From: JAIXWP01 sp943372555
Lineage (GTDB): Bacteria; Bacteroidota; Bacteroidia; Flavobacteriales_D; Sanyastnellaceae
Reading direction: 5' to 3'
Length of the DNA: 18,623 nt
Assembly: GCA_943372555.1 (NCBI GenBank)
Contig: CALRZB010000021.1
Coordinates: 1 to 18,623, forward strand
In this document: one piece after another, positions 1 to 5,475 of the stretch
Numbering within the stretch: position 1 is the first letter of the stretch
Layout: each line of letters opens with the position of its first letter
The notes under the pieces: generated by a model
Databases searched by the model: none
The model's input: the letters and a program-made list of their open reading frames with translations, nothing else
What the model was told of the DNA's origin: nothing
Program-made: the position numbers and the translations under genes

Positions 1-355
1 CATTCGAAGTGATCACCACGCCAGCCATGATTAATGTGTTTCGACCGATAGTTGCTAACTTCGAAACACTTGCATTTGGATGAATAACTGTGGCGAATCT
101 TTCAGGAGAAATATGAAGTGAATCAATAAACTCCTTTCTTCTTTTATAAGAAGTTGGGCTTCCAGGCACTGCAAGTATCAGCGCATCTGGATGCTCTTCT
201 ATAGCCTTTCTAGAGGTAATTGGAATACCATCATATACTCCATACTTGGACGCTTCGTCATCTACAAAGCATACTAGTTCAAAATGATCTCCAAGGCAAT
301 CATATGCTTCTAGCGCATTGCCGTTGAATGGAAATATGATGAGTTTGGTTTTCAT
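1..355 (-). CDS. PglD/NeuD-like sugar O/N-acyltransferase, N-terminal part (runs off the left edge)
   Basis: The first 118 codons of a gene that continues past position 1. The start ATG (355-353) overlaps the stop TGA of the upstream aminotransferase gene by four bases (ATGA), which implies translational coupling. The visible part looks like the small Rossmann-like nucleotide-sugar binding domain of the PglD/NeuD family: a beta strand at residues 4-9, a CFVDDE segment at about 35-40 (the family's F-x-D-D), then VIHPNASVS at about 91-99. The sequence then enters the first left-handed beta-helix coils (ATIGRNTLIMAGVVI), which in this family carry the acetyl-CoA site. The usual glycine-rich GxGGHA at the N-terminus is replaced by FNGNALEA, so the sugar-binding end is atypical. 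Its place at the end of a 3-amino-sugar operon suggests it acylates the same or a related sugar. Family assignment is fairly secure; the substrate is unknown. Confidence 0.8.
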   Translation of the reverse strand, partial: MKTKLIIFPFNGNALEAYDCLGDHFELVCFVDDEASKYGVYDGIPITSRKAIEEHPDALILAVPGSPTSYKRRKEFIDSLHISPERFATVIHPNASVSKLATIGRNTLIMAGVVITSN

Positions 356-1473
356 CTATACGAATTAACGGCTTCGATAACGCGTGTTACCATTTCATCC
401 GAAAGTTCGGCGAAGATCGGCAATGACAAACAATGTGCAGCCAAGTATTCTGAGTTTGGGCAATCACCTTGCTTATATCCCAAATGAGCGTATGCCTTTT
501 GGAGGTGGCATGGCACGGGGTAATGCAATGCTGGATAAATTTCTTTGGAATTCAAAAATTTCATGAAATCATCGCGATTTTCCACTGTCACAACAAATAA
601 GTGATAAATGGATTGCGCCCATTCTGGTTGTGCTTGTAGCTTAACAACAGGATTATTTATTTCCTTGAAATAGCGATTTGCTATATCAATTCTGCGGTTG
701 TTCCATTGATTGAGGTATCTCAATTTTACTTGGAGTGAAGCGCCTTCCAAACCTCCCATTCTGTAGTTATATCCGATTTCGTCATGATAATAACGAACTG
801 TGCACCCGTGATTTCGGAGTGACTGGAGGTGCTTATAATAATCTTCATTGTTGGTGGTTAATCCACCAGCTTCACCGCAAGCGCCAAGATTTTTTCCTGG
901 GTAAAAACTAAAGCAGGCCATTTCACCGAATGTACCAACATTTTTTCCTTTGTATTTGGCTCCTTGTGCTTGAGCTGCGTCTTCAATTAAAAAGAGATTA
1001 TGTTTTTTGCATATCTCCGAAACCGCATCAATATCGAATGGTTGTCCATACAAGTGAACGCCGATAATAGCTTTTGTTTTTGAGGTAATTTTTGCTTCAA
1101 TAAGTGATGCATCAATTTCCCATGTATCAGGCGTGCAGTCTACAAAAACAGGTGTTGCTCCGGCATGCGAAACGCCCCAAGCCGTAGCGATAAACGTATC
1201 AGCAGGAATGATGACTTCATCTCCTGGACCGATATTAAGAGCAAGCATTGCAAGATGCAAGGCAGTCGTTCCGTTATTTACACCAACAGCATATTTTGAT
1301 TCGCAGAACACAGCGAAATCTTTTTCAAATTGTTCTACAAAAGGACCACCAGAGAAGGCAGTGCTTTCATAAACCTTTTCAAACATTTCAAAAACTTCCG
1401 CTTTGATTTGTTTGTGTTGACCTTTTAAATCCAGACAAGGAATTTTTTCTAAAACAGCAGCGTTCGCCTCCAT
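352..1473 (-). CDS. DegT/DnrJ/EryC1/StrS-family PLP sugar aminotransferase (WlbC/WbpE-like)
   Basis: A 373-residue protein of the fold-type I sugar aminotransferase family, which transfers an amino group (normally from glutamate) onto a keto-sugar nucleotide. Visible family marks: NNGTTALHLA at 66-75 (phosphate-binding turn), IEDAAQAQGA at 163-172 (Asp165 would contact the PLP ring nitrogen), and FSFYPGKNLGACGEAGG at 188-204, where Lys194 is the expected Schiff-base lysine. Length is normal for the family. It lies 11 bases after the acetyltransferase gene and overlaps the next gene by four bases. With the oxidoreductase and acetyltransferase upstream, the order matches the dehydrogenase / acetyltransferase / aminotransferase sets (WlbA-B-C, WbpB-D-E) that build 3-acetamido-3-deoxy uronic acids. 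A 3-amino-6-deoxyhexose pathway (FdtB-like) is the main alternative. Family certain; exact sugar inferred. Confidence 0.92.
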   Translation of the reverse strand: MEANAAVLEKIPCLDLKGQHKQIKAEVFEMFEKVYESTAFSGGPFVEQFEKDFAVFCESKYAVGVNNGTTALHLAMLALNIGPGDEVIIPADTFIATAWGVSHAGATPVFVDCTPDTWEIDASLIEAKITSKTKAIIGVHLYGQPFDIDAVSEICKKHNLFLIEDAAQAQGAKYKGKNVGTFGEMACFSFYPGKNLGACGEAGGLTTNNEDYYKHLQSLRNHGCTVRYYHDEIGYNYRMGGLEGASLQVKLRYLNQWNNRRIDIANRYFKEINNPVVKLQAQPEWAQSIYHLFVVTVENRDDFMKFLNSKEIYPALHYPVPCHLQKAYAHLGYKQGDCPNSEYLAAHCLSLPIFAELSDEMVTRVIEAVNSYR

Positions 1474-1484
1474 ATTCTTTTCAA

Positions 1485-1982
1485 TTATCTATCCGATGTA
1501 TTTTTTAAAAACTTCGCAGGATTGCCTGCTACGATTGTGTTTGGTGCAACGTCTTTTGTAACGACAGAGCCTGCGCCAATGATGGCATTTTCGCCTATAG
1601 TAATACCGCAAAGAATGGTGGCATTGCTTCCTATGCTAGCCCCTTTTTGAACGAATGTTTCTACGACATGCCAATCAGCTTCTGTTTGCGACGAGCCATC
1701 GGCATTAGTGGCGCGAGGTATCAGGTCGTTTGTAAACATGACTCCGTGGCCGATAAAACAATTATCTGCAATGTGAACGCCTTCACAGATGAACGTGTGA
1801 CTTGAAATTTTACAATTCTTACCAATGGTGGCACCTTTTTGAATTTCAACAAAAGCGCCCACTTTAGAGCCATCGTCTATGCTGCATCCATATGCATTTA
1901 CGAAGTTGAAAATGCGCACATCTTTGCCCATTTTCACATTATTCAAAGATTGTTTATCGTTGCTTAGAGTAACAATTTCCAT
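1485..1982 (-). CDS. Left-handed beta-helix N-acetyltransferase (WlbB/WbpD-like)
   Basis: A 165-residue hexapeptide-repeat acetyltransferase. The imperfect hexapeptide pattern (I/V-G-x-x-x-x) is clear: VGAFVEI, IGKNCKI, IADNCFIG, IGSNATIL, IGENAIIG, then VVTKDVAPNTIVAGNPAK, the family's typical C-terminal end. Between coils, FTNDLIPRAT at about 83-92 is the insertion loop seen in 3-amino-sugar N-acetyltransferases of the WbpD/WlbB/FdtC group. It would acetylate the 3-amino group made by the neighbouring aminotransferase, using acetyl-CoA, in the cytoplasm. The ATG at 1982 follows the stop of the oxidoreductase gene with one base between, so the two are probably translated together. Family assignment is firm; the substrate is inferred from the operon. 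Confidence 0.9.
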   Translation of the reverse strand: MEIVTLSNDKQSLNNVKMGKDVRIFNFVNAYGCSIDDGSKVGAFVEIQKGATIGKNCKISSHTFICEGVHIADNCFIGHGVMFTNDLIPRATNADGSSQTEADWHVVETFVQKGASIGSNATILCGITIGENAIIGAGSVVTKDVAPNTIVAGNPAKFLKNTSDR

Positions 1983-1983
1983 C

Positions 1984-2997
1984 TTAATCGTTTTGGATTT
2001 TCACTTCAGCGCCGCCGCTCTTTATTGATTTTTGCGAAGCCTCTAGTATTTTGATTGTACTCAATCCGCTCTTCCATGATGCGATTGGAGTAGTGCCGTT
2101 TTCAATAGCAGAAACAAAGTCTTTTGCCATTCCACCAAGTGCTTCTGCATTTCCCAATTTAGGAATAAAGACATCCCCTACTCGGTAATCAACAAGCACT
2201 CTGCGTTTTTCCTCATCACTGCTTACAGAGTGATTTGTATCGTATAAACGAATCTTCTCAGTTGGCTCCATGTCGTTGAAAACGATCATTTTTTTATCAC
2301 CTCCCACCAACATCATTCTAATTTTTACTGGTGATGACCAAGAGCAATTGAAGTGCGCAAGAATATTTGACTCGTAATTCACTGTCAAATAAGCAATGTT
2401 CTCCACACCGTTATGAATATGGCTTACACCTGTAGCATTTACGCTGTGCGGAACATCATCGACGAGATAGTCAAGAATAGATATGTCATGAGGAGCCAGG
2501 TCCCATAGCACGTTTACATCTTGTTGAATCAAGCCGAGATTTATTCTTGTAGAGTCGAAGTATTTAACTTTTCCAATATCCCCGCTATCGATAAGGGCCT
2601 TCATTTTTTGCACAGCAGGGGTGTACAAAAATGTATGATCCACCATCAAGACTTTTCCAACTTTTAGTGAAAGTTCAATAAGCTCTTTAGCATGATCGAC
2701 AGTATCTGTCATTGGTTTTTCAAGCAAAACATGTTTGCCTGCTTGAAGCGCTTTTTTCGCGATAGGAAAGTGTGTGAATACAGGGGTAGCAATTACCACT
2801 GCGTCGATTGAAGCATCATTCCAGAGTGAATCTATATCTGTCGACACTTCTGTTGTCGGGTAATTTGATTTGACCACATCTAGACGCTCTGGTCTAAGGT
2901 CAACCACTTTACTAACTTTTACTCCGCTAATAGATGAGAAATTTCGAACTAGGTTAGGTCCCCAGTATCCAAATCCCACAATTGCCACATTTATCAT
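1984..2997 (-). CDS. Gfo/Idh/MocA-family NAD-dependent sugar oxidoreductase (WlbA/WbpB-like)
   Basis: A 337-residue oxidoreductase when started at the ATG at 2997. Residues 1-13 give the Rossmann beta strand and nucleotide turn (VGFGYWG). Glu93-Lys94-Pro95 is the EKP signature with the catalytic-region lysine, and WDLAPHDISIL at about 165-175 holds His170, the usual second catalytic residue. WlbA and WbpB of this family oxidise C3 of UDP-GlcNAcA to give the keto sugar used by the aminotransferase. The frame stays open upstream to a TTG at 3030, but that TTG lies next to a perfect -7 element (TATATTTG) that the longer reading would translate, and it adds residues before the Rossmann strand. 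I therefore use ATG 2997. First gene of the minus-strand operon. Family certain; WlbA/WbpB role inferred from neighbours. Confidence 0.92.
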   Translation of the reverse strand: MINVAIVGFGYWGPNLVRNFSSISGVKVSKVVDLRPERLDVVKSNYPTTEVSTDIDSLWNDASIDAVVIATPVFTHFPIAKKALQAGKHVLLEKPMTDTVDHAKELIELSLKVGKVLMVDHTFLYTPAVQKMKALIDSGDIGKVKYFDSTRINLGLIQQDVNVLWDLAPHDISILDYLVDDVPHSVNATGVSHIHNGVENIAYLTVNYESNILAHFNCSWSSPVKIRMMLVGGDKKMIVFNDMEPTEKIRLYDTNHSVSSDEEKRRVLVDYRVGDVFIPKLGNAEALGGMAKDFVSAIENGTTPIASWKSGLSTIKILEASQKSIKSGGAEVKIQND

Positions 2998-3017
2998 ACT
3001 CGTTGCGTTAAGGCGCA

Positions 3018-3025
3018 CAAATATA
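3018..3025 (-). promoter_or_regulatory. -7 promoter element (TATATTTG) for the sugar operon
   Basis: On the minus strand this is an exact match to the Bacteroidota -7 consensus TAnnTTTG. It lies 20 bases before the ATG at 2997, giving a short leader of about 15 bases. No clear TTG -33 element is seen at the expected distance. Its presence argues against the TTG start at 3030. Confidence 0.55.
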
Positions 3026-3053
3026 TCCAATAATGAACTTTTCTATTTCATAT

Positions 3054-3085
3054 ATGTTTCCCTTTTAATACTATAGCTGTAACAA
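3054..3085. promoter_or_regulatory. Degenerate 32-bp dyad before the MerR gene (possible autoregulatory operator)
   Basis: Left arm ATGTTTC (3054-3060) and right arm GTAACAA (3079-3085) each match five of seven positions of the TTGTTTA / TAAACAA arms found upstream of the sigma gene, and the outer span is the same 32 bp. It ends one base before the MerR ATG and overlaps a weak -7-like TATGTTTC (3053-3060). The match is weak on its own; only the shared geometry makes it worth recording. Confidence 0.3.
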
Positions 3086-3086
3086 C

Positions 3087-3971
3087 ATGAAGATGCAAGA
3101 ATTTACCATAAAGGATTTGGAGAGCTTTACGGGCATAAAGGCTCATACCATTCGAATATGGGAACAGCGCTACGGCCTGCTTGCACCGGACAGATCTGAC
3201 ACGAATATTCGAAAATATACAGACAAAGACCTCAAGTTTTTATTGAATGTAAGTCTGCTTTCGAATATGGGTTACAAGATTTCTCAAATAGCCCAACTGA
3301 GTGAAAACTCGATGCGAGAGCTTATTACGAAGCATGTAGCAACAGAGCAGCCAGAGCAGCATTTCCTTCACATGTTGAAGATTTCGATGTTGAATTATGA
3401 TGAGGCTCTTTTCAACGAAGTTGTCGAAAAGCACATTTCTGACCATGGTCTTGAGAGGACTTTCAAGGAAATGATTCTACCTTTTATGCGTCAGATAGGG
3501 TATTTGTGGCAAGCCAATGTCATTTGTCCCGCGCAGGAACACTTCATTTCAAGCCTTGTTAGACAAAAAATATTGAGTCAAATTGATCAGATCAAATTGG
3601 TTCCATCGGCGAATTCTCGTCCTGTAGTATTGTTTTTGCCTGATCTTGAAATTCATGACATTTCACTTCTCATGATGCATTACCTGTTTAAATTGAGAGG
3701 TCACAGGAGCATATATTTGGGCCAATCGGTTCCATTTGATGATTTGATTCAAGTATATCAGCGTTTAGGTGATGTAAATTTTGTTTCAATTTTTACCACC
3801 CATCCTTCAACAGTTTTGATAACTGACTACTTAAAGAAGGTTTCTAATCAATTTAGCGAAACGGAATGTCAGTTTCATTTGACTGGCAACAATCTATATG
3901 GCGTAAAAAGCCCAGACCCCAATATTATTAGCATATACAGCAATGCTGAAGAATTGGCAAAAGTGATGTAA
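3087..3971 (+). CDS. MerR-family regulator with cobalamin-binding domain (CarH/LitR-like)
   Basis: A 294-residue two-part regulator. Residues 5-72 are a MerR winged helix-turn-helix: FTIKDLESFTGIKAHTIRIW, then WEQRYGLLAP and the RKYTDKDLKFL wing. Residues about 95-170 fit the helical cobalamin-cap domain and contain Trp141 followed nine residues later by Glu151-His152, the W-x9-EH motif known from CarH. Residues 178-294 look like the Rossmann-like B12-binding domain; Glu188-x-His190 is at the place of the lower axial histidine, followed by YLGQSVP at 210-216. In CarH, adenosylcobalamin supports a DNA-binding tetramer in the dark and light disrupts it. The residue after Trp141 is Gln142, where Thermus CarH has the upper His132 ligand, so the light-state chemistry may differ. 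The gene is followed by a strong terminator and an ECF sigma gene. Domain calls are strong; light sensing is inferred. Confidence 0.88.
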   Translation: MKMQEFTIKDLESFTGIKAHTIRIWEQRYGLLAPDRSDTNIRKYTDKDLKFLLNVSLLSNMGYKISQIAQLSENSMRELITKHVATEQPEQHFLHMLKISMLNYDEALFNEVVEKHISDHGLERTFKEMILPFMRQIGYLWQANVICPAQEHFISSLVRQKILSQIDQIKLVPSANSRPVVLFLPDLEIHDISLLMMHYLFKLRGHRSIYLGQSVPFDDLIQVYQRLGDVNFVSIFTTHPSTVLITDYLKKVSNQFSETECQFHLTGNNLYGVKSPDPNIISIYSNAEELAKVM

Positions 3972-3995
3972 TGCTTCTAAAATAAGAACGCTTCC

Positions 3996-4031
3996 AAAAG
4001 CCCTGAAACCTCTAATTTCAGGGCTTTTTTT
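3996..4031 (+). terminator. Rho-independent terminator after the MerR gene
   Basis: A perfect 13-bp stem, AAAAGCCCTGAAA (3996-4008) with TTTCAGGGCTTTT (4016-4028), a 7-base loop, and a run of seven T from 4025. It lies 24 bases after the MerR stop, so the sigma gene downstream must have its own promoter. Confidence 0.9.
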
Positions 4032-4042
4032 ATAAACTGTTC

Positions 4043-4084
4043 AATTCTTGTTTATCATTTAATGTTAAATCTTAAACAAAAATT
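4043..4084. promoter_or_regulatory. Upstream operator-like dyad of the sigma promoter (dyad 1)
   Basis: A 42-bp interrupted palindrome centred at 4063.5. Matching blocks are AATT (4043-4046 with 4081-4084), TTGTTTA (4048-4054) with TAAACAA (4073-4079), and ATTTAA (4057-4062) with TTAAAT (4065-4070). In all 17 of 21 positions pair. Its right edge reaches the candidate -33 TTTG (4083-4086). The core arms recur with the same spacing in dyad 2. Confidence 0.65.
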
Positions 4085-4114
4085 TGCCTATGGAGAAATC
4101 TTGTTTAATATTTG
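4083..4114 (+). promoter_or_regulatory. Promoter of the ECF sigma gene
   Basis: TTTG at 4083-4086 as -33, a 20-base spacer, and AATATTTG at 4107-4114 as -7 (one mismatch to TAnnTTTG). Transcription would begin near 4120, leaving a leader of about 20 bases to the ATG at 4139. Both elements lie within or at the edge of the two dyads, so a protein bound there would be expected to block initiation. Confidence 0.55.
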
Positions 4115-4132
4115 CACTCACAAATTAAACAA
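4101..4132. promoter_or_regulatory. Downstream operator-like dyad over the -7 element (dyad 2)
   Basis: Perfect 8-bp arms TTGTTTAA (4101-4108) and TTAAACAA (4125-4132), with four further pairs inside (12 of 16 positions), centred at 4116.5. It covers the -7 element and predicted start site and ends six bases before the sigma ATG. Arm sequence and 32-bp outer span equal the core of dyad 1; the two centres are 53 bp apart, about five turns of B-DNA. Confidence 0.65.
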
Positions 4133-4138
4133 ACCGCC

Positions 4139-4639
4139 ATGAGCACTATTGAGTTTAACGAAATGCTATCAAGCAACGCCAAGTATCTGAAGGGATTTGC
4201 GTACAATTTCACTCGCAATATGGAAGATGCTGAGGATTTACTTCAGGATACTATGCTCAAGGCATTACGATATAAAGAGCATTTTCAGGAGGGCACCAAC
4301 TTTAAAGGATGGTTGTTCACTATTATGCGCAACATTTTCATAAACAATTACAAGCGTAAAAAGCTTCAGAATACTATTACTGATCAGACTTCGAATCAAT
4401 TTTACTTGAATCACGGTAAAGTGTCGGAGGACTTGGTGAATACTAGAATCAACGAAAAGGACATTCACAAGGCGATTTCTGGATTGACACATGAGTTCAA
4501 AACGCCTTTTCAAATGTTTATGGATGGATATCATTACGATGAAATTTCATCAGCAATGTCTATTCCAATGGGTACGGTGAAGAGTCGCATTTTCCATGCA
4601 CGCAAGCGCCTTATGGAAGATTTGAAGGAGTTTAGATAA
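4139..4639 (+). CDS. ECF-type RNA polymerase sigma factor
   Basis: A 166-residue sigma-70 family protein of ECF size. Residues about 13-75 form region 2, including DAEDLLQDTMLKAL at 30-43 (core-binding helix) and NFKGWLFTIMRN at 54-65. Residues 109-160 form region 4, with the helix-turn-helix YDEISSAMSIPMGTVKSRIF at 133-152 followed by HARKRL. No extra C-terminal domain and no adjacent anti-sigma gene is visible, so control is more likely at transcription. The frame is open to a TTG at 4112, but that TTG is part of the -7 element; ATG 4139 fits both the promoter and the family's N-terminus. In many Bacteroidota a MerR/CarH-like gene and such a sigma gene precede carotenoid genes; here the next gene is a convergent methyltransferase. 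Target promoters are unknown. Confidence 0.9.
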   Translation: MSTIEFNEMLSSNAKYLKGFAYNFTRNMEDAEDLLQDTMLKALRYKEHFQEGTNFKGWLFTIMRNIFINNYKRKKLQNTITDQTSNQFYLNHGKVSEDLVNTRINEKDIHKAISGLTHEFKTPFQMFMDGYHYDEISSAMSIPMGTVKSRIFHARKRLMEDLKEFR

Positions 4640-4642
4640 TAT

Positions 4643-5377
4643 CTAGGCTTTTGAAAGCTTCGCGAGGTAGTGAAAATTTTCGTCGCGATAAATGATTTCG
4701 CACTTCAAGCCAGCTTTATCGCAGAGTTCTGAAAGCAGAGCGGGATCCAGATAAATCCACTTGAATTTATCAGCCTTTACTCCTTTGTAGGTTAGTTCAA
4801 ATTCCACATTCCCGTGGTATTCATCCCCAATTTCGAATGCTTTAGTCGCATTCATTGTTCGGTACAAAACATCGGTTGAGTCCCCCAATATAAAACCTTT
4901 CGGAGCTAGTAGTCTTTTTAAATGCTTTAATAATTTGAGGGTTTTGGCCTCATCGCCTGCGATACCGAGTCCATTCATCAAAACAAGAATGGTGTTGTAT
5001 TCTATACCTTTCAGATTAAACACATCTTCGCACATTACCCTCTTGACACCGCGCAAACTAGCCACTTCGGCTGAGAGCGATGATTTTTCGATTGCGGTGA
5101 CGTCAAGCTTTCTTTTTTGAAGGATAAGACTGTGCGAACCAACACAGGCTCCAACATCGAGCACACTTCCTTTGCATAATTTCAGGGCTAGCCTCTCGAA
5201 ACCCTTCATTTGTTGATAGTTTCGAAAAAACAAAGAGGGTAGCATATCATGATCAGGCACGCCATTAATTTTCGCCTTGATAGGGTGATCAATGCCCGTT
5301 AAAAAGTAGTCATAAACCGCAACACCAATAGGGTCGGATTTTATCAATAATTTCCTACTCGCTAGCCTTTTTTCCAT
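4643..5377 (-). CDS. Class I SAM-dependent methyltransferase
   Basis: A 244-residue protein with a Rossmann-type methyltransferase core. Motif I is VLDVGACVGSH at 72-82 (SAM binding), Glu97 in TAIEKS ends strand 2 and would bind the ribose, CEDVF with Asp118 follows strand 3, and LVLMNGLGIAG at 131-141 is the strand-4 region. LLAPKGFILGDS at about 156-167 fits strand 5. The roughly 70-residue N-terminal region, rich in aromatic and basic residues, may form a substrate cap; the acceptor is not evident. I start it at ATG 5377 because a perfect -7 element ends six bases upstream and the longer TTG-initiated reading (to 5428) translates through that element. It converges with the sigma gene, three bases apart at the stops; the 13-bp palindrome TAGATA-A-TATCTA (4633-4645) spans both stop codons. 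Confidence 0.8.
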   Translation of the reverse strand: MEKRLASRKLLIKSDPIGVAVYDYFLTGIDHPIKAKINGVPDHDMLPSLFFRNYQQMKGFERLALKLCKGSVLDVGACVGSHSLILQKRKLDVTAIEKSSLSAEVASLRGVKRVMCEDVFNLKGIEYNTILVLMNGLGIAGDEAKTLKLLKHLKRLLAPKGFILGDSTDVLYRTMNATKAFEIGDEYHGNVEFELTYKGVKADKFKWIYLDPALLSELCDKAGLKCEIIYRDENFHYLAKLSKA

Positions 5378-5383
5378 TCTCTG

Positions 5384-5391
5384 CAAAATTA
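5384..5391 (-). promoter_or_regulatory. -7 promoter element (TAATTTTG) for the methyltransferase
   Basis: An exact TAnnTTTG match on the minus strand, six bases before the ATG at 5377. The predicted transcript would be leaderless or nearly so. No convincing -33 TTG is seen at the usual distance. A small imperfect inverted repeat (GAAA-CCATT / AATGG-TTTC, 5398-5418) lies in its upstream region. Confidence 0.5.
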
Positions 5392-5475
5392 ACACATGAA
5401 AGCCATTAAAATGGTTTCCAAAAAGCAACCTTTCATTGTACCTTCGAAGTCTTGTACTTGTTAACCAAAAGATTC

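Noticed and set aside
3018..3060. A TTGTTTA-type operator over the sugar-operon promoter
   Set aside because: No good arm matches lie across the minus-strand -7 element itself; only the degenerate dyad nearer the MerR start was seen.
4057..4070. ATTTAA-TG-TTAAAT as an operator by itself
   Set aside because: A 6-bp AT-only repeat is expected by chance in such DNA; I count it only as the inner part of the larger dyad.
5436..5460. A promoter for paralog 1 (TTG at 5436-5438 with TGTACTTG at 5453-5460)
   Set aside because: The -7 part misses two consensus positions; not good enough to list as a feature.
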